DNA of 64,000 bases from Salinispora vitiensis (lineage in GTDB: Bacteria; Actinomycetota; Actinomycetes; Mycobacteriales; Micromonosporaceae): assembly GCF_000378825.1 (NCBI RefSeq), contig NZ_KB900388.1, positions 4,471,901 through 4,535,900 on the forward strand, written 5' to 3'. The number at the start of each line of letters is the position of its first letter. Positions within the stretch are counted from its first letter, which is position 1. Positions 1 through 8,800 of the stretch are shown here, in pieces. The position numbers and the translations under genes were made by a program. The notes under the pieces are model-generated. The model saw nothing but the letters and a program-made list of their open reading frames with translations. It had not been told where the DNA came from and searched no databases.

Positions 1-1
1 C

Positions 2-2026
2 GGCGGCCCCGCACGCTTCGGGCTCGCGGTCACGGTGTTCGCATTCGCGCAACTCGCCCAACTCCAGTTCCGGGCTGCGGCGGGAGCGGTCAGCCTCACC
101 TGGGGCGAGGCCGCGCTCGTCATCTGTCTGCACCAGGTGCCCGCCGGCTGGATTCCGGCGGCCACCCTGCTCGGCGCCGGTCTGGCCTGGTCGGGGATGT
201 CGTTGCTCGGTACCCGCCGGCGGCCGGTGGAGATCGCCCGGATCGCATCGTCGCTGACCGTGGCGACGGCGTTGGCCGGGTTCGTCACCACCCTGCTGGG
301 GCGGCCGCTGCTGGCGACACCGACCCCACCGCTCGCGTTCGCGCTGCTCGCCGGTGCGGTCACCTACCTGATCGTGTGTGTCGGGCTGGATGCGGTCACC
401 CTCAACCTCCACCACGGCGTCCCAGCAGGTGTCCTGCGGGGGGAGGCGCTGCGCGGCAAACTGATGATGTTCGTCGGGAACGTGGTGGTGGGCCTGGTCG
501 TGGTAGCCCTCATCGAGGTCGACCCACGTTGGTTGTTGATCCTTCCGCTGCCGCTCTGGCTGCTCCAGCAGACCTACCGCCACCAGCTCCGCGTCGATCG
601 GAATCGACGTGCCTGGCGGGCCTTCGCCGAGGCGACCGCCGCGCTCGATCACCGCGACGAGCGGGGGGTCGCGACGGCGGCGGCGAGTGACGCGCTGACC
701 GGCCTGGCCAACCGGACGGCCATGCTCAGCCAGGGAGACCAGGTGCTGCGGCAGCTGGCCCGGGACCGGCCGGTGGCGTTGCTGCTACTGGACATCAACC
801 GGTTCAAGGAGGTCAACGACACGCTCGGGCACGCGGCCGGTGACCAGCTCCTCCGGCTGACCGCCGACCGGCTGGGCGGGCTGGCCCGCGGCGGGGACCT
901 GCTGGGCCGGCTCGGCGGCGACGAGTTCGCCCTCCTGTTGACCTCGGTGCCGGTGCCCGGCGACAGCGCCGCCCCGATGGCGTACACGCTGCGCCAGGCC
1001 CGGGAGATCACCGAACGGCTCGCCGCCCCCACCGAGGTGGCGGGGGTCCGAATGTCCGTGGAGGCCGCCGTCGGGGTGGTGGTCGCCGACGCCGGCACCG
1101 CCGACATGGCGGAGCTGCTGCGCCGGGCGGACATCGCGATGTACCAGGCGAAGGAGGGCAATGGCTGCGTCGCCGCGTACGACTCCGCGCGGGACGCCAC
1201 CAGCACCGACCGGCTCGCGCTCCTAGCCGAGCTGCGCGAGGCGTTGGCCGCCGACGACCAGCTGGTGCTGGTCCTGCAACCGGCGGTGGACCTGGCCACC
1301 GGGGCGCCCACCGGGGTGGAGGCACTGATCCGCTGGCGGCACCCCCGACGCGGCTGGCTCAACCCGCACGAGTTCATCCGTCCGGTGGAAAACAGCGAGC
1401 AGCTGGGCACCTTCACCCGGTACGTGCTGGACAAAGCGCTCGGCGTTGCGGCGCAGTGGGCCCGGGACGGGCTGGACCTGCCGATCTCGGTGAACCTCTC
1501 CGCCCGCAGCCTGCTCGACCGGCGGCTGCCGACCGAGATCGCGGACGCGCTGCGCCGCCACCGGGTGCCGGCGCGGCGGCTCGTCCTGGAGATCACCGAG
1601 ACGGTGGTGATGAGCGAGTTGGAGGTGATCGACGAGGTGCTCGGCGCGCTGCGCACCATGGGGGTGCAGTTGGCCGTGGACGACTTCGGCACCGGATTCT
1701 CGTCGCTGACCTTCCTCACCCGGGTCGCCGTGGACGAGTTGAAGGTGGACCGTTCCTTCGTGCTCCGGATGGCCGACTCGCCGGAGGCGGCGGCGATCGT
1801 GCGTACCACGGTGGGGCTGGGCCAGCAGTTGGGGCTACGGGTGGTCGCTGAGGGGGTGGAGACCGCCGAGCAGCGCAGCGCGCTGGCCGAACTCGGCTGC
1901 ACGGCCGCACAGGGCTACCACTTCTTCAAACCCATGCCGGCCGACAAGATTGGCGCGGTCCTCGGCGGTCTGGTCAACGGGGCGCGCTCCCGGGTTGTTC
2001 CGCTCCGGGCCGATGGCGCCTCCTGA
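2..2026 (+). CDS. GGDEF-EAL bifunctional cyclic-di-GMP protein, 5' end outside window
   Basis: The frame is open from the first bases, so the start lies upstream; 674 residues are visible. The first ~190 residues are a hydrophobic multi-pass membrane region. A GGDEF domain follows, with an intact GGDEF signature at nt 914-928, and then an EAL domain (EAL at nt 1319-1327). The EAL domain keeps the conserved LEITET, DDFGTGFSSL, VDRSF and AEGVET stretches, so both cyclase and phosphodiesterase signatures look intact. No PAS or GAF domain is visible between membrane part and GGDEF. The family makes and breaks cyclic-di-GMP at the inner face of the membrane; which activity dominates cannot be read from sequence. 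The next gene starts 25 bp downstream on the same strand. Confidence 0.93.
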   Translation, partial: GGPARFGLAVTVFAFAQLAQLQFRAAAGAVSLTWGEAALVICLHQVPAGWIPAATLLGAGLAWSGMSLLGTRRRPVEIARIASSLTVATALAGFVTTLLGRPLLATPTPPLAFALLAGAVTYLIVCVGLDAVTLNLHHGVPAGVLRGEALRGKLMMFVGNVVVGLVVVALIEVDPRWLLILPLPLWLLQQTYRHQLRVDRNRRAWRAFAEATAALDHRDERGVATAAASDALTGLANRTAMLSQGDQVLRQLARDRPVALLLLDINRFKEVNDTLGHAAGDQLLRLTADRLGGLARGGDLLGRLGGDEFALLLTSVPVPGDSAAPMAYTLRQAREITERLAAPTEVAGVRMSVEAAVGVVVADAGTADMAELLRRADIAMYQAKEGNGCVAAYDSARDATSTDRLALLAELREALAADDQLVLVLQPAVDLATGAPTGVEALIRWRHPRRGWLNPHEFIRPVENSEQLGTFTRYVLDKALGVAAQWARDGLDLPISVNLSARSLLDRRLPTEIADALRRHRVPARRLVLEITETVVMSELEVIDEVLGALRTMGVQLAVDDFGTGFSSLTFLTRVAVDELKVDRSFVLRMADSPEAAAIVRTTVGLGQQLGLRVVAEGVETAEQRSALAELGCTAAQGYHFFKPMPADKIGAVLGGLVNGARSRVVPLRADGAS

Positions 2027-2051
2027 CCGTCCGCGCCGATAGGGTCGTGCC

Positions 2052-4136
2052 GTGAACCGACTCGCCGACGCCACCAGCCCGTACCTGCTCCAGCACAAGG
2101 ACAACCCGGTCGACTGGTGGCCGTGGTGCGCGGAGGCGTTCGCCGAGGCCCGCCGGCGAGACGTACCGATCATGATTTCGGTCGGGTATGCCGCCTGTCA
2201 CTGGTGTCACGTCATGGCGCACGAGTCCTTCGCCGACGAGCAGGTGGCCGCGCTGCTGAACGAGGGCTTCGTGGCGATCAAAGTGGACCGCGAGGAGCGT
2301 CCGGACGTTGACGCCGTCTACATGACCGCGACCCAGGCCATGACCGGGCAGGGTGGCTGGCCCATGACCGTCTTCGCCGCCCCGGACGGAACCCCGTTCT
2401 TCTGCGGCACCTACTTCCCGAAGCCCAACTTCCTCCGGCTGCTCCAGTCGGTCACCACCGCCTGGCGGGACCAGCGCGACGCCGTGCTCCAGCAGGGTGC
2501 CGCGGTCGTCGAGGCGATCGGCGGTGCCCAGGCGGTCGGGGGCCCGGCCGCCCCGCTCACCGCCGACCTGCTCGACGCCGCCGCCGACCGGCTCGGTGCG
2601 GAGTACGACGAGACGAACGGTGGGTTCGGCGGGGCGCCGAAGTTCCCGCCGCACCTGAGCCTGCTCTTCCTGCTGCGGCAGTACCAGCGCACCGGCGACC
2701 AGCGGAGCCTGGAGATTGTCCGACACACCGCGGAGGCGATGGCCCGGGGCGGCCTGTACGACCAACTCGCCGGGGGCTTCGCCCGCTACTGCGTGGACGG
2801 GCAGTGGTTGGTGCCGCACTTCGAGAAGATGCTCTACGACAACGCCCTGCTGCTGCGGGTCTACACGCACCTGTGGCGGCTGACCGGTGACCCGATGGCC
2901 CGTCGCGTGGCCCGGGACACGGCCCGTTTCCTCGCCGACGAGCTGCACCGGCCGGGCGAGGGGTTCGCCTCCGCGCTGGACGCCGACGCGGCCGGGGTCG
3001 AGGGGTTGACCTACGTCTGGACCCCCGCCCAGCTTGTCGCGGCCCTCGGCGAGGCGGACGGCCGGTGGGCCGCCGACCTGTTCGCGGTCACCGAGCAGGG
3101 CTCGTTCACCCCCCACGCCGCCGCCGCGACCCCGGCGGCGGCCGCCGCGCAGTCGGCCAGCGTGCTCCGGCTGGCCCGGGACGTTGACGATGCGGCGCCG
3201 GAGGTGCAGTCCCGCTGGCAGGAGATCGCGCACCGGTTGCTGATGGTCCGCGACACCCGCCCGCAGCCGGCCCGCGACGACAAGGTGGTAGCCGCCTGGA
3301 ACGGGCTCGCGATCACCGCGATTGCCGAGTTCCAGCAGGTCGTAGCCAGCTTCGCGGAGGATGCTCCGGGGCCGGACGCCAACCTGATGGAGGGCGTGAC
3401 GATCGTCGCCGACGGCGCCATGCGGGACGCGGCCGAGCACCTGGCACAAGTGCACCTCGTGGCCGGGCGGCTGCGGCGCACCTCACGGGACGGCCGGGTC
3501 GGGGAGGCCGCCGGCGTCCTGGAGGACTACGGCTGCGTGGCCGAGGCGTTCTGCGCGATGCACCAGCTGACCGGCGAGGGGCGGTGGCTGACCCTGGCGG
3601 GGCAGCTCCTCGACGTGGCGCTGGAGCGGTTCGCCGCACCGCAGGGCAGCTTCTACGACACCGCTGATGACGCGGAGCGGCTGGTTAGCCGGCCCGCGGA
3701 CCCCACCGACAACGCCACCCCGTCCGGCCGGTCGGCGATCGTCGCCGCCCTGGTCACGTACGCGGCGTTGACCGGCGAGACCCGCTACCGGGAGGCGGCG
3801 GAGGCGGCGCTGGCCACCGTGGCGCCGATCGTCGCCGCGCACGCCCGCTTCACCGGGTACGCGGCCACCGCCGGCGCGGCGCTGCTCGCCGGCCCGTACG
3901 AGATCGCGGTGGTGACCTCCGATCCGGTCGGTGAGCCGCTGGTGCGTGCGGCGCACCGGTACGCCCCGCCGGGTGCTGTGGTGGTGGCGGGGCGGCCGGA
4001 CCAGCCCGGGGTGCCGCTGCTCGCCGGCCGGCAGCTGGTTGACGGGCAGGCCACCGCGTACGTCTGTCGGGGCTTTGTCTGCGACCGGCCGGTAACCAGG
4101 GTTGATGACCTGGTGGCGCAGCTGACGGGCCGGTAG
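2052..4136 (+). CDS. Thioredoxin-domain protein of the YyaL/SSP411 (DUF255) family
   Basis: A 694-residue protein with a GTG start. The N-terminus (ATSPYLLQHKDNPVDWWPW) and the CHWCHVM motif, with cysteines near residues 49 and 52, are the hallmark of the DUF255/thioredoxin-like domain. The remaining ~500 residues resemble the (alpha/alpha)6-barrel of N-acylglucosamine 2-epimerase-like proteins. Length matches the family (about 650-750). The biochemical role of the bacterial members is not established; a redox or sugar-related role is only inferred from fold. It sits 25 bp after the GGDEF-EAL gene and 58 bp before purK, so co-transcription is possible. Confidence 0.9.
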   Translation: MNRLADATSPYLLQHKDNPVDWWPWCAEAFAEARRRDVPIMISVGYAACHWCHVMAHESFADEQVAALLNEGFVAIKVDREERPDVDAVYMTATQAMTGQGGWPMTVFAAPDGTPFFCGTYFPKPNFLRLLQSVTTAWRDQRDAVLQQGAAVVEAIGGAQAVGGPAAPLTADLLDAAADRLGAEYDETNGGFGGAPKFPPHLSLLFLLRQYQRTGDQRSLEIVRHTAEAMARGGLYDQLAGGFARYCVDGQWLVPHFEKMLYDNALLLRVYTHLWRLTGDPMARRVARDTARFLADELHRPGEGFASALDADAAGVEGLTYVWTPAQLVAALGEADGRWAADLFAVTEQGSFTPHAAAATPAAAAAQSASVLRLARDVDDAAPEVQSRWQEIAHRLLMVRDTRPQPARDDKVVAAWNGLAITAIAEFQQVVASFAEDAPGPDANLMEGVTIVADGAMRDAAEHLAQVHLVAGRLRRTSRDGRVGEAAGVLEDYGCVAEAFCAMHQLTGEGRWLTLAGQLLDVALERFAAPQGSFYDTADDAERLVSRPADPTDNATPSGRSAIVAALVTYAALTGETRYREAAEAALATVAPIVAAHARFTGYAATAGAALLAGPYEIAVVTSDPVGEPLVRAAHRYAPPGAVVVAGRPDQPGVPLLAGRQLVDGQATAYVCRGFVCDRPVTRVDDLVAQLTGR

Positions 4137-4194
4137 GCGGCCGGTCGACCCGGATCACCGGCTGGCTCCGCTGGCCGGATACGCTGAGCTGGCT

Positions 4195-5376
4195 ATGGAC
4201 TCCCACACCGGTCTGCCCGTTGTCGGCATGGTGGGTGGCGGCCAATTGGCCCGGATGACCCATCAGGCCGCGATCGCCCTCGGCCAGTCGCTGCGCCTGC
4301 TCGCGCTCGCTCCCGACGATGGCGCCGCCTTGGTGGCCGCCGACGTGCAGTACGGCGAGCACACTGATCTCGCGGCGCTGCGTACCTTCGCCAAGGGCTG
4401 CGACGTGGTCACCTTCGACCACGAGCATGTTCCCACCGAGCACATCGAGGCCCTCGCCGGCGAGGGCGTCAAGCTCTTTCCGCCGGCCGAGGCGCTGGTG
4501 CACGCCCAGGACAAGCGGGTCATGCGGGAACGTCTCGCGGCGTTGGGCCTGCCGAACCCGGTCTGGCAGCCGGTCGAGACCCCGGCCGAGCTCGGATCCT
4601 TCGGCGACGCCGTGGGCTGGCCGGTGGTGCTCAAGGCGGCCCGGGGCGGCTATGACGGCCGGGGCGTGTGGCTGGTTCAGGACGCCGCTGAGGCGGCCGA
4701 GCTGTCGGCCACGTTGTTGGCCACCGGGATGAGCCTGATCGCCGAGGAGCGGGTGGCGCTACGCCGGGAGCTGGCTGTGCAGGTGGCCCGTTCCCCGTTC
4801 GGGCAGGTCGCCGCCTACCCGGTGGTCGAGACCGTGCAGCGGGACGGGATCTGCGTCGAGGTCTTGGCCCCCGCACCGGAGCTGCCTCAGGAGCTGGCGG
4901 TCGGTGCGCAGCAGCTCGCCATCGACCTCGCCACCGAGCTCGGCGTGGTGGGTCTGCTGGCCGTCGAGTTGTTCGAGGTAACCGACCCGGCCGAGCCGAC
5001 GGGCAGCCGCCTCGTGGTCAACGAGCTGGCGATGCGGCCGCACAACTCCGGGCACTGGACCATCGAGGGGGCCCGGACCTCGCAGTTCGAGCAGCACCTA
5101 CGGGCGGTGCTCGACTACCCGATGGGGGACACCTCGTTGGCCGCGCCGGTGGTGGTGATGGCGAACGTGCTGGGCGGTGAACCGGGCGGCATCTCCATCG
5201 ACGAGCGCCTGCACCACCTCTTCGCCGCCGAGCCGGGCGCGAAGGTGCACCTGTACGGCAAGCAGGTACGCCCAGGCCGCAAGATCGGCCATGTCACCGT
5301 ACTCGGCGACAACCTGGACGAGGTACGCGACCGGGCGGCACGGGCGGCCCGTTGGCTGCGGGAGGGGCACGGATGA
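4195..5376 (+). CDS. purK: 5-(carboxyamino)imidazole ribonucleotide synthase
   Basis: A 393-residue ATP-grasp enzyme of de novo purine synthesis that converts AIR, bicarbonate and ATP to N5-CAIR. The N-terminus has the nucleotide-binding GMVGGGQLARM; the middle carries the ATP-grasp signature VVLKAARGGYDGRGVW; the C-terminal part has VNELAMRPHNSGHWTIE, typical of PurK. Length is normal. Its stop codon overlaps the purE start (ATGA), the usual purK-purE translational coupling. ATG start; no strong Shine-Dalgarno is visible. Confidence 0.97.
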   Translation: MDSHTGLPVVGMVGGGQLARMTHQAAIALGQSLRLLALAPDDGAALVAADVQYGEHTDLAALRTFAKGCDVVTFDHEHVPTEHIEALAGEGVKLFPPAEALVHAQDKRVMRERLAALGLPNPVWQPVETPAELGSFGDAVGWPVVLKAARGGYDGRGVWLVQDAAEAAELSATLLATGMSLIAEERVALRRELAVQVARSPFGQVAAYPVVETVQRDGICVEVLAPAPELPQELAVGAQQLAIDLATELGVVGLLAVELFEVTDPAEPTGSRLVVNELAMRPHNSGHWTIEGARTSQFEQHLRAVLDYPMGDTSLAAPVVVMANVLGGEPGGISIDERLHHLFAAEPGAKVHLYGKQVRPGRKIGHVTVLGDNLDEVRDRAARAARWLREGHG

Positions 5377-5864
5377 GCACGGTCGGGCTGATCATGGGCA
5401 GCGATTCGGACTGGCCGACGATGCGGGCCGCCGCCGAGACGCTGGACGAGTTCGGGGTCGGGTACGAGGTCGAGGTGGTCTCGGCGCACCGGACACCGGT
5501 TCGCATGATCGAGTACGGCCGGGACGCCGCCGACCGCGGCCTAAGGGTGATCATCGCCGGGGCGGGGGGTGCGGCACACCTGCCGGGCATGGTCGCCGCG
5601 GTCACCCCGCTGCCGGTGATCGGCGTGCCGGTGCCCCTGAAGTATCTGGACGGGATGGATTCGCTGCTCTCCATCGTGCAGATGCCCGCTGGCGTGCCGG
5701 TGGCCACCGTCTCGATCGGTAACGCCCGCAACGCCGGTCTGCTCGCGGTCCGGATCCTCGGTGTCGAGGACCGGGCGCTGCTCGATCGGATGGCGGCGTA
5801 CCAATCCGATCTGGAGCAGGTGGTCGCGGAGAAGAACGCGGCCCTGCGCGCCTCGCTGAACTGA
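5373..5864 (+). CDS. purE: N5-carboxyaminoimidazole ribonucleotide mutase
   Basis: A 163-residue class I PurE that isomerises N5-CAIR to CAIR in purine synthesis. The start chosen is the ATG overlapping the purK stop (ATGA); it gives the canonical N-terminus STVGLIMGSDSDW. The substrate-binding GSDSD (residues 9-13) and SAHRTP (residues 37-42) are present, as is the GGAAHLPGMVA stretch. An in-frame start 21 nt upstream would add residues inside purK and is less likely. The next gene is convergent, ending 28 bp further on. Confidence 0.97.
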   Translation: MSTVGLIMGSDSDWPTMRAAAETLDEFGVGYEVEVVSAHRTPVRMIEYGRDAADRGLRVIIAGAGGAAHLPGMVAAVTPLPVIGVPVPLKYLDGMDSLLSIVQMPAGVPVATVSIGNARNAGLLAVRILGVEDRALLDRMAAYQSDLEQVVAEKNAALRASLN

Positions 5865-5891
5865 CCTCTGGCGGATGGTCGCCGCAGCGGG

Positions 5892-8800
5892 CTAGCGCAT
5901 GCCGCGCAGGGCGGCCTGGAGGCGTTCCTGGGCCCGACGGCGACGCTCGTTGCTGGCCCCGAGGACCAGCAGGAGGAGACCGACGGGGATCAGCAGCAGC
6001 CACGGCCCGAGACTGAACAGCGCGTGGATCGCCGTGATCGCAGTGGCCGTGGCCCCGACGATCACCGGCGCCTGCTGCTGCCGCAGCGAGCCGAAGACCA
6101 GTACCGCCGCCGCCCCGAGTAGCAGCAGCACCTGGCGCAGCATGCTGCTCTCGGTGACCAGCACGATCGCCAGGGTCGGAGCGAAGGCGGTCACCAGCGC
6201 TGGCCCGTACGCCACCCAGCTGCTGATCTCGGCGCGTTGGCGCAGCTCCAGTACGCCGACGAGCAGCGCCAGCACCGCGAACGGCAGGGTGTAGGCCTCG
6301 GGCAGGGCCACGTCCGCCACCCACATCAGAATCCACCACGCGGTGATCTCGCAGCTCACCACCGCCCAGAAGAGGATTCGCCGCTCGATGTCGCGCCGGC
6401 CCGGTCGGGCCGCCGCCACTCCGAGGATGGCGCCCGCGGCGGCGAGCAGGGCCGCGATGTGCCGGGGTGAGTCGTAGGCCAGCGCCAGGGCGATCAGTGT
6501 GGCGGCGAAGCCACTCCACTCCACCGTGGCCGTCTCCCGCCCCGCCTCCGGGCGACGCAGGCGTGGCAGGGTGGCCGCGAAGACCTGGAGGGCCGCCCCA
6601 ACGGCTAGGACGCCGAACGCCGACCAGCGCGCGCTCAGACCGGCGACCAGACCGGTGGTGAGTACGAAGAGCTGCGCCATCAGGGCGGCGAACAGCCAGC
6701 CGAGGATGCGCGCGTGCCCGGTGGCACCGAAGAGCGCCGCCACCGTACCGACGCCCACCGCGCCGCCGAGCGTGACCAGGGTCAGGTCCTCCGTGGCCAG
6801 GCTGCCGGCCAGCCCCGCGCCGCCGGCGGTGAGGCCGATGCCGAAGACGAGTATCCGGGCCAGCCGGAGCGAGCGGGCCCGCTCCACCAGGGCGGGCGGC
6901 GGTGTGAGCGCAAGCCCGAGCATGGCCAGAGTGAACACGGTGAGCCCGGCGAAGGTGCTCGCCGGCCAAGCGAGATCCAGCGCCACCGGCGTGATCAGCA
7001 GGGTCACCGCCGTACCCGGCAGGATGACCGGCACCGCCCGACTGCGCCGGCCGCCACTGAAAGCGACCGCGGCCAGTGCGGCGGCGGCGGTCAGCAGCAG
7101 CGCGGTGAGCACGTGCGTCGGGTCCGCCGCCGCGGGTGCGGGCAGGAGTAACTCCGGCGGCGGGCCCTGCCAGGTGCGGCTGAGCGTTCGGTGTGGCTCG
7201 ACCAGCGCCACGTGCAGCGCCGGTGCGAGCGAGACCAGGGCCAGCACCGTGGGCAGGGTCGCCGCGGCGAGCGCCCCGGTGGCCGGGTCTACCCGCCACC
7301 GGCGGGTACCGGGCCCGGCGGAGCGGCCCAGGGCACCCCCGAGGGTTACTCGCCACCGGCGAGTCGGTGCCGCGAGCCCGGCCGGCGGTTCGGTGGCGCC
7401 GCGGCTCAGCTCGGCGAGGACACCGATCAGGGCGGCCGCGGCGGCAAACACCCCGACCTGCAGGCCGGCGGGGATGGCGGCGAGGGCACTTACCGTGGCG
7501 CCGCCGACCAGCGCGGCGCTGGCCCAGGGCAGGTACTGCGGAACCCGGTGCCGGGCAGCCAGCACGGTGGCCAGGCCGAGGCCGGAGGTGGCCAGGGCGG
7601 CGATCAGCACCACCCGCGACGAGTGCCCGAGCTCGGCAGTCAGGGCGGCCACCGCACCGGGTAGCGCGAAGAGCATAGCCCCGGTCGCGGCCCCACCGAT
7701 CTGCGTCGGATACGGTGGCGGTCCCTCGGCGTCCACATCGGTGCCCAGCGGCGGGGAAAGGGCGCGAGCGAAGGCCGCCACGGCGGCACCGATCAGCGCG
7801 ATGCTGCCGAGGGCCAGTGCGGTCGTCCACGGCCGGACCAGCCCGGCGCCGGCGACATGCAGCGCTAGTACGCCGGCCACGACGGCCCGGGAGAACGCGG
7901 CTCGGGCCTCCATCGACGCCACCGACGCCAGGCCGTACCCGGTGGCGACCAGCGAACCCACCAGCACCGGCGACCACCAGGGCAGCGCGAACGCGGCCGG
8001 TGCGCCGATGGTGGCCAGGACCACGGCCGCGCCGGAGACATCGTGCTGCCAGGGCGGCGGCAACAGGACCGCGGCGGCCAGCGCCAGCAACGCCAGCGCG
8101 ACCGGTGCCTGCCAGGTCGAGCCGCCGATCGGGGCGGCCGGCCACGTGTTCAGGTCACCGGCCCAGATCGGGCCGGCGGTGAGCAGGACGCCGATGCCCC
8201 CGCGGAGCGCCATCCCGGCGGCCAGCAGCCCGACCAGCCCGCCCCCCAGGGCCAAGCCGAGGACGGGGCCTCGCCGCCACTGCGGTGGCAGTGCGCGGGC
8301 CGCCACGGCCACGACCAGCAGCAGCCCGGCCGCGACAGCCAGCTGCGCGCCGGGCGCGAGGACAGTGGCGATCCGAACCAGGGTGGCGACCAGCGCGGCG
8401 GTTACCCCGGCGCAGGCCAGGTCGGAGCCGTCCAGGCGGAGGTCGGAGCGGCGCCGGGCGTCAACGGAAGGCGCGAAGAACAGGAGCACCGCGGCGATCA
8501 CCAGCAGCGCGCCCACCCAGGCGTCGGCGGCGGTGGTGGCGGGCGCCACGAACGAGGCCGCGGCGACGGCCAGGGCACCCAGTACCGCCCCCGTCGCCAG
8601 CGGCATCGGGAGGTGCCGGTGGGAAACCTGCACGAGCGCGGCGTAACCGAGCGTGACGCAGACCGCGAGGAAGCTCGCCGCCAGTAGCGCGACGGTCAGC
8701 TCCCGCAGCGCGGTGCCGGACGCCGCCGGACCGGCGGCGACGATCGCGGCCACCGTGCCGGGCAGGGCGAAGGCCGCCCCGCCTGCGGCCCAGCCGGAGA

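Noticed and set aside
6499..8646. 715-codon plus-strand frame opposite the giant membrane protein
   Set aside because: Ser/Ala/Arg/Pro-rich shadow without a start context or domain; the minus strand has a coherent membrane protein with a zinc ribbon and a ribosome site.
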